Below are positions 35,692 through 44,855 of a DNA stretch of 64,000 nt, piece by piece. The stretch's first letter is position 1. Each line of letters starts with the position of its first letter. The notes under the pieces were generated by a model. The model saw only the letters and a program-made list of their open reading frames with translations, did no database searches and was not told the origin of the DNA. The DNA comes from Martinezella hainanensis (GTDB taxonomy: Bacteria; Pseudomonadota; Alphaproteobacteria; Rhizobiales; Rhizobiaceae). Position numbers and translations under genes: made by a program. The DNA is taken from the NCBI RefSeq assembly GCF_900094555.1, contig NZ_FMAC01000015.1, positions 62,001-126,000 on the forward strand, read 5' to 3'.

Positions 35692-35708
35692 GTTAACAGG
35701 CTGTTAAC
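35692..35708. promoter_or_regulatory. Perfect 17-bp palindrome upstream of repA
   Basis: GTTAACAG-G-CTGTTAAC is a perfect palindrome about 95 bp upstream of repA, in the 379-bp repA-traI gap. It may be a binding site for a regulator of the rep operon. It does not fit the parS pattern. Confidence 0.45.
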
Positions 35709-35800
35709 GGGGAAGCGGCCAAGAATGGCAGTCGAAACGCAATTTCGAGATATTTCCGATAGTTACGTGCGCCATCCCGCCATTTCGTTCGCGCTATGAT

Positions 35801-35818
35801 CTACTGTGAATCCTACAA
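35801..35818. promoter_or_regulatory. tra box (TraR site), repA side
   Basis: CTACTGTGAATCCTACAA is the exact reverse complement of an 18-mer in the traA-traC gap 20.9 kb away. Sharing between the two expected TraR-controlled regions is the evidence. Here it can serve repA and/or traI. Confidence 0.7.
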
Positions 35819-35901
35819 CGCCAGCACGACGCGCCTATATCGAATCTGAGGAATTCGCGCTCAGAAAGATAAACGAGAGGCGCGACTCACCCCGAGCCGA
35901 T

Positions 35902-35917
35902 TTGTAGGATTCTACAA
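35902..35917. promoter_or_regulatory. tra box (TraR site), traI side
   Basis: TTGTAGGATTCTACAA is an almost perfect dyad sharing TTGTAGGATTC with the other two sites. It lies 60 bp upstream of the traI start, a suitable distance for activation of the traI-trb operon. A small hairpin (CCGTC/GACGG, 35953-35969) sits between it and the traI ribosome site. Confidence 0.7.
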
Positions 35918-35977
35918 CTGCACGCCGATTCCGATCTGTGCTGATTTCCCCGCCGTCAACAAACGACGGAGAAATCC

Positions 35978-36604
35978 ATGCAGATTCTCGCATTCTCGAC
36001 ACCACGCACGATCGAGGAAGCCCATCTTCTCCATCGACATCATCAGCTTCGCGCGCGCGTGTTCTCCGATCGCTTGGGCTGGGACGTCACTGTCACCGAT
36101 GGCTGTGAAACAGACGGCTTCGATGCGCTGAGGCCAACCTATGTTCTGGCACTTTCAAACACCGGCGATGTCGCAGGCTGCGCCAGACTGCTGCCGGCGC
36201 TTGGACCGACGATGGTGGCCGACGTCTTCCCATCGCTTCTTCCGAATGGTCGGCTCGAAGCCAGCGCCGCGATGATCGAGAGTTCGCGCTTCTGTGTGGA
36301 CACCACACTGAAAGAGGGGAGGGGCGACGGTTCGGTCCACGAGGCCACGTTGACCATGTTCGCGGGGATCGTCGAATGGTCGATCGCAAATGGCTTCGCC
36401 GAGATCGTCACTGTGACCGACCTCCGCTTCGAACGGATCCTTGCCCGGGTCGGATGGCCGCTTCGACGCCTCGGCGACCCGAAGCAGATCGGCGTCACGA
36501 TGGCGGTAGCCGGAACACTACCCGCTGACGCTGCGATTTTCTCGAAGCTTCGGCCGGCGAACTATAGATCCGCAATCTCTGACCGTCTTGGCCGAGCAGC
36601 TTAG
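35978..36604 (+). CDS. traI: Acyl-homoserine-lactone synthase TraI (LuxI family)
   Basis: TraI makes the signal that activates TraR. At 208 aa it carries the LuxI invariant residues at almost canonical positions: R25, F29, W35, D46, D49, R70, F84, E101 and R104. A GGAG Shine-Dalgarno precedes the ATG. It is the first gene of the trb operon, under the tra box, so activation by TraR gives positive feedback. The acyl chain cannot be told from the sequence. Confidence 0.95.
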   Translation: MQILAFSTPRTIEEAHLLHRHHQLRARVFSDRLGWDVTVTDGCETDGFDALRPTYVLALSNTGDVAGCARLLPALGPTMVADVFPSLLPNGRLEASAAMIESSRFCVDTTLKEGRGDGSVHEATLTMFAGIVEWSIANGFAEIVTVTDLRFERILARVGWPLRRLGDPKQIGVTMAVAGTLPADAAIFSKLRPANYRSAISDRLGRAA

Positions 36605-36613
36605 GGCGGCGCG

Positions 36614-37591
36614 ATGACACAGCTTCGTTCCCATCCTCGTCTCGTCCGCAAACTTCAGGAAGCGCTTGGCGATCAGCTCTGTGTTGCCCTGGACGACTGC
36701 ACCGTTGTGGAGATCATGCTGAACCCGGACGGCAAGCTTTTCATCGAGCGCCTCGGTCACGGGGTCGCACCAGCCGGCGAGATGTCGCCTGCGGCGGCAG
36801 AGATGGTCATCGGTACCGTCGCTCACGCTCTCCAATCGGAAGTGGACAGCGAGCAGCCGATCATATCCGGCGAGCTTCCGATCGGCGGCCATAGGTTCGA
36901 AGGCCTCCTGCCCCCCGTTGTCGCGAGACCGGCATTCACGATCCGGCGGCGCGCATCACGGCTGATCCCGCTCGACGATTATGTGCGCACCGGAGTGATG
37001 ACTGGCGATCAAGCAGCCACGATCCGGAGTGCGATTGCCTCACGCCTCAACATCATAATCTCTGGCGGGACAGGGTCGGGGAAGACAACTCTTGCCAATG
37101 CAGTCATTGCCGAAATCGTAAAAGCCGCCCCCGACGATCGTCTCGTCATTCTCGAAGATACCGCCGAAATCCAATGTGCCGCCGAGAATGCAGTCCTGCT
37201 GCACACCAGCGATACGATCGACATGGCGCGGCTCCTCAAGAGCACCATGAGGCTGCGTCCCGATCGAATTGTCGTGGGCGAGGTACGCGATGGGGCTGCG
37301 CTGACGCTCTTGAAGGCCTGGAACACCGGCCATCCCGGAGGCGTGGCTACAATCCACTCGAACACCGCGACTTCAGCACTTCGCCGGCTTGAGCAGCTTA
37401 CCGGTGAAGCCAGCCAGCAGCCTATGCACGAAGTCATCGGCGAGGCCGTCGATCTCATCATCTCAATCGAACGAACGCCACGGGGCAGACGGGTTCGAGA
37501 TGTCATCCACGTCGAGGGTTATGCCCATGGCCGCTACCAGCTTGAAGCCGACCAACTCACCGAAGAACAGGAAGCGCTCGATGTCGCGTAA
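36614..37591 (+). CDS. trbB: Conjugation ATPase TrbB (VirB11 family)
   Basis: A 325-aa cytoplasmic secretion ATPase that powers pilus assembly and DNA transfer. Walker A GGTGSGKTTLANA lies near residue 152, the Asp box VILEDTAEIQC follows, and the RPDRIVVGEVRDG and GHPGGVATIHSNT segments are typical of TrbB/VirB11. It is nine bases after traI and overlaps trbC by 11 nt. Confidence 0.96.
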   Translation: MTQLRSHPRLVRKLQEALGDQLCVALDDCTVVEIMLNPDGKLFIERLGHGVAPAGEMSPAAAEMVIGTVAHALQSEVDSEQPIISGELPIGGHRFEGLLPPVVARPAFTIRRRASRLIPLDDYVRTGVMTGDQAATIRSAIASRLNIIISGGTGSGKTTLANAVIAEIVKAAPDDRLVILEDTAEIQCAAENAVLLHTSDTIDMARLLKSTMRLRPDRIVVGEVRDGAALTLLKAWNTGHPGGVATIHSNTATSALRRLEQLTGEASQQPMHEVIGEAVDLIISIERTPRGRRVRDVIHVEGYAHGRYQLEADQLTEEQEALDVA

Positions 37592-37988
37592 ACCAACTGT
37601 CTTTCCGACCACTCTTTGTGCGGCGACCATGATCATGGTCACCGCCGGCGCAGCCATGGCCAGTTCCGGCGGCGGCGGCCTCCCGTGGGAAGGGCCGCTC
37701 CAGCAGATTCAGGAATCCATAACGGGCCCGGTTGCGGGTTACATCGCTCTCGCGGCCGTGGCAATTGCGGGCGGCATGCTCATCTTCGGCGGCGAACTGA
37801 ACGATTTTGCACGTCGCTTGATGTACGTCGTCCTGGTTGCCGGCATCCTCCTTGGCGCCACTCAGATCGTCGGCCTGTTCGGTGCGACTGGCGCGTCGAT
37901 CGGAGTTGCAGACGAACAGCCAGCCAAGGAGCCGCCGACAACAAGCCCGACCATATCCCCAACTGCGAGGGGTGGGATTCATGGCTGA
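37581..37988 (+). CDS. trbC: Pilin subunit TrbC
   Basis: The major pilin of the mating pore (VirB2 equivalent), 135 aa from ATG 37581. A long signal peptide ends near ASSGGGGLPWEGPLQQIQ, followed by two hydrophobic segments (IALAAVAIAGGMLIF and MYVVLVAGILLGATQIVGLF). I chose this start because it overlaps the trbB end; an upstream frame extension lies entirely inside trbB. The last 8 nt overlap trbD. Confidence 0.9.
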   Translation: MSRKPTVFPTTLCAATMIMVTAGAAMASSGGGGLPWEGPLQQIQESITGPVAGYIALAAVAIAGGMLIFGGELNDFARRLMYVVLVAGILLGATQIVGLFGATGASIGVADEQPAKEPPTTSPTISPTARGGIHG

Positions 37989-38280
37989 GTCCCTGTCCGG
38001 CCTTCGACGCAACCGCATTCATCGCGCCCTTTCGCGGCCGAATCTGCTGATGGGCGCGGATCGCGAGTTGGTGCTGCTGACGGGGTTGGCGGCTGTAATC
38101 CTGATCTTCGTGGTGCTGACGATCTATTCGGCGATCTTTGGAGCCGCGGTCTGGATCGTCATTGTCGGCCTGCTGCGGATGATGGCCAAGTCCGACCCGC
38201 TGATGCGGCAAGTCTATGTCCGGCACATCTCCTATAAGCACCATTACAAGCCCACCGCTTCTCCGTGGCGCAGATATTGA
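37981..38280 (+). CDS. trbD: Mating-pore protein TrbD
   Basis: A 99-aa VirB3-like inner-membrane protein with two close hydrophobic segments (about residues 31-65) and basic ends. ATG 37981 was chosen over an earlier in-frame start inside trbC, because MAESLSGLRRNRIHRAL matches the family start. It is followed 10 nt later by trbE, the usual partner. Confidence 0.9.
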   Translation: MAESLSGLRRNRIHRALSRPNLLMGADRELVLLTGLAAVILIFVVLTIYSAIFGAAVWIVIVGLLRMMAKSDPLMRQVYVRHISYKHHYKPTASPWRRY

Positions 38281-38290
38281 GGAGGCGTAG

Positions 38291-40747
38291 ATGGTCGCAC
38301 TCAAGCGTTTCCGGGCCACTGGTCCATCCTTTGCGGACCTCGTGCCCTATGCCGGCCTCGTCGACAATGGCGTTCTTCTATTGAAGGACGGCAGCCTGAT
38401 GGCCGGTTGGTATTTTGCTGGCCCCGACTCCGAAAGTGCCACCGACCTGGAGCGCAACGAGCTATCCCGCCAGATCAATGCGATCCTCTCCAGGCTGGGA
38501 AGCGGGTGGATGATCCAGGTCGAGGCGATCCGCATTCCGACGGTCGATTACCCATCTGAAGATCGTTGCGACTTCCCGGATCCCGTTACCCGGGCGATCG
38601 ACGCCGAACGCCGCACGCATTTCGGGCGCGAGCAGGGGCATTTCGAGAGCAAGCACGCGGTGATCCTGACGTATCGACCGCTGGAATCGAAGAAGACGGC
38701 GCTCAGCAAGTACATCTACTCCGACGAGGAAAGCCGAAAGAAGTCCTACGCTGATACGGTCCTCTTCATCTTCAAGAACGCCGTCCGAGAGATCGAGCAA
38801 TATCTCGCCAACACGCTTTCGATCCGACGGATGGAAACGCGCGAGGCCGCGGAGCGAGGAGGGGAGCGCACAGCGCGCTATGATGAGCTGCTCCAGTTCG
38901 TCCGTTTCTGCATCACAGGCGAAAGCCACCCGATCCGTCTCCCTGATATCCCGATGTATCTGGACTGGATCGCAACTGCCGAGCTCGAACATGGCCTGAC
39001 CCCCAAGATCGAGAACCGCTTCCTAAGCGTCGTCGCGATCGACGGGCTTCCGTCCGAAAGTTGGCCCGGTATTCTCAACAGTCTCGATTTCATGCCGCTG
39101 ACCTATCGGTGGTCGTCGCGCTTCATCTTCCTTGATGCAGAGGAGGCCCGGCAGAAGCTCGAGCGCACCCGAAAAAAATGGCAGCAGAAGGTGCGACCAT
39201 TCTTCGATCAGCTGTTCCAGACACAAAGCCGTTCCGTCGATCAGGACGCGATGACGATGGTCGCCGAGACCGAGGACGCGATTGCCCAGGCATCGTCCCA
39301 GCTTGTCGCCTACGGCTACTATACCCCGGTAATCGTCCTTTTCGACGAGGACCGGGAGGCCCTTCAGGAAAAGGCGGAAGCGATCCGCAGGCTGGTTCAG
39401 GCCGAAGGGTTTGGCGCTCGGATCGAGACGCTCAATGCAACCGATGCCTATCTCGGCAGCCTTCCGGGCAACTGGTACTGCAATGTCCGGGAACCTCTGG
39501 TCAACACCGCCAATCTGGCTGACCTCGTGCCGTTAAATTCGGTTTGGTCGGGCAATCCGATCGCGCCTTGCCCATTTTATCCGCCAAACTCACCGCCTCT
39601 GATGCAGGTCGCCAGCGGTTCGACACCCTTCCGTCTGAACCTCCATTTCGATGATGTCGGCCACACGCTGATCTTCGGGCCCACAGGATCAGGCAAGTCC
39701 ACCCTGCTCGCACTAATCGCTGCGCAATTCAGGCGCTATAGCCGTGCCCAGGTCTTCGCGTTCGACAAAGGCAGCTCGCTACTCCCTCTGACGCTGGCAG
39801 CCGACGGCGATCACTACGAGATAGGTGGTGACGTAGAAGGGGAGGGGAGAGCGCTCGCTTTCTGCCCGCTTTCGGATCTCTCGACCGACGGCGACCGGGC
39901 CTGGGCCTCTGAATGGATCGAGACCTTGATCGGCCTGCAGGGCGTGACGATTACCCCCGACCATCGCAACGCGATTTCCCGCCAGGTGGGCCTCATGGTG
40001 AACGCGCCAGGCCGCTCGCTTTCAGACTTTGTTTCCGGGGTTCAGATGCGTGAGATCAAAGACGCACTCCATCACTACACCGTCGATGGTCCGATGGGTC
40101 AGCTGCTCGATGCTGAGGAGGACGGCCTACAACTTGGCGCGTTCCAGTGCTTTGAAGTCGAGCATCTGATGAATATGGGCGAGCGGAATCTCGTTCCCGT
40201 TCTGACCTATCTCTTCCGGCGCATCGAAAAGCGCCTTGATGGATCTCCTAGCCTGATCGTCCTCGACGAAGCCTGGTTGATGCTCGGTCATCCGGTGTTT
40301 CGCAACAAAATCCGGGAGTGGCTGAAGGTCCTTCGAAAGGCCAATTGCGCCGTCGTCCTGGCGACGCAGTCGATCTCGGACGCTGAACGATCTGGGATCA
40401 TCGATGTGCTGAAGGAATCGTGCCCCACCAAAATTTGCCTTCCAAACGGAGCGGCTCGCGAGCCGGGTACGCGGGAATTCTATGAGCGGATCGGCTTCAA
40501 CGAGCGGCAGATCGAGATCGTCGCCGGCGCGACTCCTAAGCGAGAATATTACGTCGCAACGCCCGAGGGGCGACGGCTGTTCGACATGTCGCTCGGGCCT
40601 GTCGCGCTGAGCTTCGTGGGTGCGTCAGGCAAGGAAGACCTCAAGCGTATCCGCGAATTGAAATCCGAACACGGCCGTGAATGGCCGATCCGCTGGCTTG
40701 AGATGAGAGGAATCCAGGATGCCGCTTTGCACCTTACGTTCGAATAG
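38291..40747 (+). CDS. trbE: Conjugation ATPase TrbE (VirB4 family)
   Basis: An 818-aa VirB4-type ATPase of the mating pore. Walker A FGPTGSGKSTLLAL lies near residue 460, Walker B LIVLDEAWLML near 655, and LATQSISDAERSGI follows. Length and motifs are complete. A GGAGG ribosome site precedes the ATG. The end overlaps trbJ by 29 nt. Confidence 0.96.
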   Translation: MVALKRFRATGPSFADLVPYAGLVDNGVLLLKDGSLMAGWYFAGPDSESATDLERNELSRQINAILSRLGSGWMIQVEAIRIPTVDYPSEDRCDFPDPVTRAIDAERRTHFGREQGHFESKHAVILTYRPLESKKTALSKYIYSDEESRKKSYADTVLFIFKNAVREIEQYLANTLSIRRMETREAAERGGERTARYDELLQFVRFCITGESHPIRLPDIPMYLDWIATAELEHGLTPKIENRFLSVVAIDGLPSESWPGILNSLDFMPLTYRWSSRFIFLDAEEARQKLERTRKKWQQKVRPFFDQLFQTQSRSVDQDAMTMVAETEDAIAQASSQLVAYGYYTPVIVLFDEDREALQEKAEAIRRLVQAEGFGARIETLNATDAYLGSLPGNWYCNVREPLVNTANLADLVPLNSVWSGNPIAPCPFYPPNSPPLMQVASGSTPFRLNLHFDDVGHTLIFGPTGSGKSTLLALIAAQFRRYSRAQVFAFDKGSSLLPLTLAADGDHYEIGGDVEGEGRALAFCPLSDLSTDGDRAWASEWIETLIGLQGVTITPDHRNAISRQVGLMVNAPGRSLSDFVSGVQMREIKDALHHYTVDGPMGQLLDAEEDGLQLGAFQCFEVEHLMNMGERNLVPVLTYLFRRIEKRLDGSPSLIVLDEAWLMLGHPVFRNKIREWLKVLRKANCAVVLATQSISDAERSGIIDVLKESCPTKICLPNGAAREPGTREFYERIGFNERQIEIVAGATPKREYYVATPEGRRLFDMSLGPVALSFVGASGKEDLKRIRELKSEHGREWPIRWLEMRGIQDAALHLTFE

Positions 40748-41519
40748 ATGGCTCGTCGGGGTGATGTCCTGTGCGCTGGCGATTGGAACGTCCCAGGCAT
40801 ATGCCGGGGCAGCGACCGGAAACGCGACCGAGTTCACGCAGCTCGCCAACAATGCGCAGCTGATCGATCTGATGAAGAGCTCAGGGATCCAGGTCGACAA
40901 CCAGCTGACCCAGATCAGCCAGCTGGCGGAGCAGATCGAAAACCAGCTCAAGATCTACCAGAATATGCTGCAAAACACCGCGCAGCTCCCCGAGCATATC
41001 TGGGGCCAGGTCGAGGGCGACCTCAACCAGCTCAGCGGAATCGTCAAGCAGGGGCAGGGGATCGCCTTCTCGATGGGAACCGGCGACGACCTGCTTCAGC
41101 AGCGTTTCAAGAGCTATGCCGACCTGCAGAACAACCTGCCAAATGCGCAAAATTTCTCCTCCAGCTATCAGGCATGGTCAGACACGAACCGCGGCACGAT
41201 AGCCGGCACGCTAAAGGCTGCCAGTCTGACTGCCGAGCAGTTCGATAGCGAGGAGTCCACCATGGATTCATTGCGGTCGATGTCGGAAACAGCCGACGGG
41301 CAAATGGAAGCTCTGCAGGTCGGCCACGAGATCGCCGCCCAGCAGGTTGCACAGATGCAGAAGCTGCGCGGCCTCGTCTCCCAGCAGATGACGATGATGG
41401 GCACATGGCTGCAGTCCGAGCAGACGGATAAGGATCTCGCACAGGCCCGGCGCGAGAAATTCTTCAATGCGGATGTGAACTCGATACCGCAGGGGCAGAA
41501 GATGGAGCCGCGCTGGTGA
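40719..41519 (+). CDS. trbJ: Conjugal transfer protein TrbJ
   Basis: A 266-aa secreted or periplasmic VirB5-like protein. A signal peptide (SCALAIGTSQAYAGAATG) is followed by a glutamine-rich coiled coil (QLTQISQLAEQIENQLKIYQ). Its last ~25 residues (REKFF-AD...GQKMEPRW) closely resemble those of TrbK next door, an odd feature. The stop overlaps the trbK GTG start. Confidence 0.9.
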   Translation: MPLCTLRSNRWLVGVMSCALAIGTSQAYAGAATGNATEFTQLANNAQLIDLMKSSGIQVDNQLTQISQLAEQIENQLKIYQNMLQNTAQLPEHIWGQVEGDLNQLSGIVKQGQGIAFSMGTGDDLLQQRFKSYADLQNNLPNAQNFSSSYQAWSDTNRGTIAGTLKAASLTAEQFDSEESTMDSLRSMSETADGQMEALQVGHEIAAQQVAQMQKLRGLVSQQMTMMGTWLQSEQTDKDLAQARREKFFNADVNSIPQGQKMEPRW

Positions 41520-41716
41520 CCCGGCGCGTCATCATTGTGGCCATCCTACTGGCCGCGGCCGCCGCTTCTACGATCACTGTTCTCGTAATGAGATCTGAGT
41601 CTTCAGAACCGGCGGGGATGAGCCACGAGCAGCGCTCCACGCGAGAGAAATTTTTCGGCGCTGACAAGGAATTGCCTCCGATCGAGAAAGGACAGGAGAT
41701 GCGGCCACGATGGTAA
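41516..41716 (+). CDS. trbK: Entry exclusion protein TrbK
   Basis: A 66-aa membrane-anchored protein, GTG start overlapping trbJ. An N-terminal hydrophobic segment (IIVAILLAAAAASTITVLVM) is followed by a short periplasmic tail, REKFFGADKELPPIEKGQE to MRPRW. TrbK is known to block redundant transfer into cells that already hold the plasmid. There is no clear lipobox cysteine, so it seems to be anchored by its N-terminal helix rather than by lipid. Confidence 0.85.
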   Translation: MTRRVIIVAILLAAAAASTITVLVMRSESSEPAGMSHEQRSTREKFFGADKELPPIEKGQEMRPRW

Positions 41717-42891
41717 CGCGTAAACTTCGGGTCATGGTCTTGGTCGCGGGACTTATCTGCCTTGTGATCGCCGACCCGGCGCTTGCCCAGCAGGGTCAGG
41801 TCCTGACCGAACTTGAAAACCAGGTTTCCGCCGCGGCCAAGGGCTGGGAAACCACGATCATGGATGCGGCCAAATCACTGTTCTGGATCCTGGCAGGGAT
41901 CGAGATTGGGATAGCGGCTGTCTGGCTCGCTATCCAGGCGGCATCCCTCGACAGCTGGTTTGCGGAGCTTGTTCGGCGGATCATGTTCATCGGCTTCTTC
42001 GCCTTCGTCTTGACACAGGGTCCCAGTTTCGCCCGAGCGGTGGTCGACAGCCTGTTCCAGATCGGGGCCGGCGGTGGATCGGCCTCGCCAGCCGAGGTCT
42101 TCGATGCCGGCATTCGCGTGGCGTCACAGATGTCGCAGCAAGCCAAGTTCGGCGTCTTCCAGGACAACGCACTGGCGATCGCCGCTGTGCTTGCTATGGG
42201 CGTCGTCGTGATCTGCTTTTCGCTCGTGGCCGCGATTTTCGTCGCCGTAATGGTCGAGATGTACGTGAGCCTGCTTGCTGGCATGATCATGCTTGGCCTT
42301 GGTGGCTCGTCCTATACCAAGGATTTTGCGATCCGATATCTCGTTTATGCCTTCGGTGTCGGCATGAAGCTCATGGCCTTGGTGATGATCGCAAGGATCG
42401 GCTCGCAGGTCCTGCTCGGACTGGCTCAGGCGCCGACGGCCGACACCGACCAGTTCATCACGACCCTCGCGATCGCCGGCATTTCCGTCGTCGTCTTCAT
42501 CATCGCAATGTACGTGCCGAACATCATCCAAGGGGTCGTACAAGGCGCATCCGTTTCAGGCGGCATGGAGGCGATCCGCCACGGCGGTCAGGCGGCCTCC
42601 TTTGCTGCTGGCGGCGCGTTCCTCGGCGCCGGTGCTGCGGGCGCTGGCTTTGCGGCTGGACAGGCGGCCCGGGCGGCTGGATCCTCATTTGCGGGCGCTG
42701 CACTTCGCGGAATGGGCGCCGGAATTGGCTCCGCCGGCGGCGCGGTCGGATCCGCGGCCAAAGAAAAGGCGATCGGGTCGCCTGGAGCCTACGCCGGCTC
42801 GATCCTCGGACTTGCAAACGCCAAGCTCGAAGAAAGCCGGAACGGACAGGCCGCGCCAAAACCTTCTCCAGAACGCAACGACAAACCGTAA
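41710..42891 (+). CDS. trbL: Mating-pore membrane protein TrbL (VirB6-like)
   Basis: A 393-aa polytopic membrane protein with a signal-like N-terminus (LVAGLICLVIADPALAQQ) and at least five further hydrophobic segments up to about residue 280. The C-terminal 110 residues are an Ala/Gly-rich low-complexity tail (AAGGAFLGAGAAGAGFAAGQ), usual for TrbL. It overlaps trbK by 7 nt. Confidence 0.93.
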   Translation: MVTRKLRVMVLVAGLICLVIADPALAQQGQVLTELENQVSAAAKGWETTIMDAAKSLFWILAGIEIGIAAVWLAIQAASLDSWFAELVRRIMFIGFFAFVLTQGPSFARAVVDSLFQIGAGGGSASPAEVFDAGIRVASQMSQQAKFGVFQDNALAIAAVLAMGVVVICFSLVAAIFVAVMVEMYVSLLAGMIMLGLGGSSYTKDFAIRYLVYAFGVGMKLMALVMIARIGSQVLLGLAQAPTADTDQFITTLAIAGISVVVFIIAMYVPNIIQGVVQGASVSGGMEAIRHGGQAASFAAGGAFLGAGAAGAGFAAGQAARAAGSSFAGAALRGMGAGIGSAGGAVGSAAKEKAIGSPGAYAGSILGLANAKLEESRNGQAAPKPSPERNDKP

Positions 42892-42909
42892 ATCGTGAGG
42901 CAAATTTCG

Positions 42910-43572
42910 ATGGGAGCGAACCGCCCCCCTGATAACCCATATCTCGCTGCCCGACAGGAATGGTCCGAGCGCTACGGCACCTATGTCAAGGCTGCGGCCG
43001 CATGGCGCATCGTTGGTATCCTTGGCCTGACCATGGCGGTCATTGGTTTCGGCTATGCCATGTATCTCAGCACACAGGTTAAGCTGGTCCCCTACATCGT
43101 CGAGGTCGACAAGCTCGGCACATCGGTGACCGCAGGCTTCCCGCAACAGATCGAATACGCCGACGCTCGCGTTGTGCGGGCCACGCTTGGTAACTTCGTG
43201 ACCAGCTTTCGGTCGATCACGCCCGACGCCGTCGTGCAGAAGCAATATATCGACCGAACCTACGCGCTGCTGCGGACGTCGGACCCGTCGACGGAAAAGA
43301 TCAATGCCTGGTTTCGGGGAAACTCGCCGTTCGAGAAGGCGAAGACGGCGACCGTCGCCATCGAGGTCAACAACATCGTGGCACTGTCGAACCAGACATA
43401 TCAGATCGACTGGACGGAATATGAGCGCGACCGGAAGGGCAAGGAGACGGGCACTCGCCGCTTCCGAGGTATCGCAACGGTCACTTTGACCGCACCGCAG
43501 GACGAGGCGATCATCCGCCTCAACCCAATCGGCCTTTATGTCCAGGACTTCGACTGGACAGCACAGCTTTAG
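42910..43572 (+). CDS. trbF: Mating-pore protein TrbF (VirB8-like)
   Basis: A 220-aa bitopic protein: a short cytoplasmic start (GANRPPDNPYLAARQEW), one membrane segment (IVGILGLTMAVIGFGYAMYL) and a VirB8-type periplasmic domain. I preferred ATG 42910, with GTGAGG 9 nt upstream, to the in-frame GTG at 42895, which would overlap that ribosome site. Confidence 0.92.
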   Translation: MGANRPPDNPYLAARQEWSERYGTYVKAAAAWRIVGILGLTMAVIGFGYAMYLSTQVKLVPYIVEVDKLGTSVTAGFPQQIEYADARVVRATLGNFVTSFRSITPDAVVQKQYIDRTYALLRTSDPSTEKINAWFRGNSPFEKAKTATVAIEVNNIVALSNQTYQIDWTEYERDRKGKETGTRRFRGIATVTLTAPQDEAIIRLNPIGLYVQDFDWTAQL

Positions 43573-43589
43573 GGCAGGGGAATTCACTG

Positions 43590-44402
43590 ATGCACAATGT
43601 AAGACTGATCGCAGCGGCCGGCTGCGTGGCAACGCTTTTTTTTTCCGCCGGCGCCAGCGCGCAGAGCATGACCGCGAACGAAGCGAAGGGTACGGCCATT
43701 TCACAAAAGTGGCGTGGCACGGCCGGTCTCGTGACAACCGGTCCAGACGGAAAAGTGATTTTCCTCTTCGGAGAAACCCAGCCCTCCGTCGTTTGCTCAC
43801 CGCTACAGGTCTGCGATATCGAGCTGCAGGGTGGGGAGATCGTTCGCGACGTGCTCGTTGGCGATACCGTACGCTGGAAAGTCGAGCCGGCGACATCGGG
43901 CGCAACTGGCGGCCAGGCGATCCACCTGATCGTCAAACCCTCCGAGCCGGGGCTCGTGACCTCCATGGTCGTCACCACGTCCCGACGAACCTATCACATC
44001 CAGCTGAAGTCTCATCCGACCCAATACATGGCCCGGGTCGGCTTCGAATATCCTGAGGACGCTTCGACAAAGCTCGCGGACATTAACGCGCGCCTTGAGG
44101 TCGGTGGGCTGCCTGGCAGCGCGCCGGATAAGCTGAACTTCTCGTATTCGGTGAGCGGCAGCGCCTCATGGAGACCGAAGCGCGTCTACTCAGATGGTGC
44201 CAAAACCTACATCCAGTTTCCGAAGTCGATATCCGGTCAGGACGCGCCGGTCCTCTTCATTGTCTCAGGCGGACAGAACCGCATCGTCAACTATCGAATG
44301 AAAAACGACATGATGATCGTGGACTATGCCGTCGATAAGGCGGTGCTTGTCTCCGGTGTCGGGTGGCATCAGCAGAAAATTACCATTCGGCGGGGGAGCT
44401 GA
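43590..44402 (+). CDS. trbG: Mating-pore protein TrbG (VirB9-like)
   Basis: A 270-aa secreted protein. A signal peptide ends near ASAQSMTANEAKG; the rest is the beta-rich VirB9/TrbG domain that forms part of the outer-membrane core complex with TrbI and TrbH. GGCAGGGG lies upstream of the ATG. The trbH start follows 2 nt after its stop. Confidence 0.93.
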   Translation: MHNVRLIAAAGCVATLFFSAGASAQSMTANEAKGTAISQKWRGTAGLVTTGPDGKVIFLFGETQPSVVCSPLQVCDIELQGGEIVRDVLVGDTVRWKVEPATSGATGGQAIHLIVKPSEPGLVTSMVVTTSRRTYHIQLKSHPTQYMARVGFEYPEDASTKLADINARLEVGGLPGSAPDKLNFSYSVSGSASWRPKRVYSDGAKTYIQFPKSISGQDAPVLFIVSGGQNRIVNYRMKNDMMIVDYAVDKAVLVSGVGWHQQKITIRRGS

Positions 44403-44404
44403 CG

Positions 44405-44842
44405 ATGATCCGGCTCCTTGTACTCGTCCTGATTGCCGCAACGGTTTCGGGCTGCGAAACGACCGATGACGCCCTCACCAACGATGCCATGCCGACCGCT
44501 ATCACTGGTCCGACAGCGAGCGCCATCGCGGGCGATATGGCAAGCCGGCTTGCGGAGCAGGTCGGCCCCGCAGCCACGACTACCCTCAAGCTGGACACGG
44601 ATAATTCAGACTACGCGAAAGCGCTCGAGGCTGCTCTGAAAGGCTGGGGCTATGTCGTCATCACCGATGGCAAGGGGTCGAAGGACCAGAAACCCATCGA
44701 GCTTGCCTGGTCGGTCGACACGATTGACGGACAGGTTCTCGCCAGATTGAGGACGCCTGCGATCGCGCTCGGACGGGCCTATCTGCCCACGACAGCCGGC
44801 GCGACACCTGCAAGTCCGCTTTCGATCATGCAGCGCAATTGA
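44405..44842 (+). CDS. trbH: Conjugal transfer lipoprotein TrbH
   Basis: A 145-aa lipoprotein: LLVLVLIAATVSGCETTDD gives a clear lipobox with Cys at about residue 18. It is the VirB7-like member of the core complex. ATG 44405 was chosen because it opens directly into the signal sequence and follows trbG; a longer frame reaches back into trbG. Confidence 0.9.
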   Translation: MIRLLVLVLIAATVSGCETTDDALTNDAMPTAITGPTASAIAGDMASRLAEQVGPAATTTLKLDTDNSDYAKALEAALKGWGYVVITDGKGSKDQKPIELAWSVDTIDGQVLARLRTPAIALGRAYLPTTAGATPASPLSIMQRN

Positions 44843-44855
44843 GCGGAGGAGTATC

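Noticed and set aside
42685..43905. 406-codon minus-strand open frame
   Set aside because: It lies antisense across trbL, trbF and trbG, all of which have clear family features, and its composition is rich in Arg/Pro.
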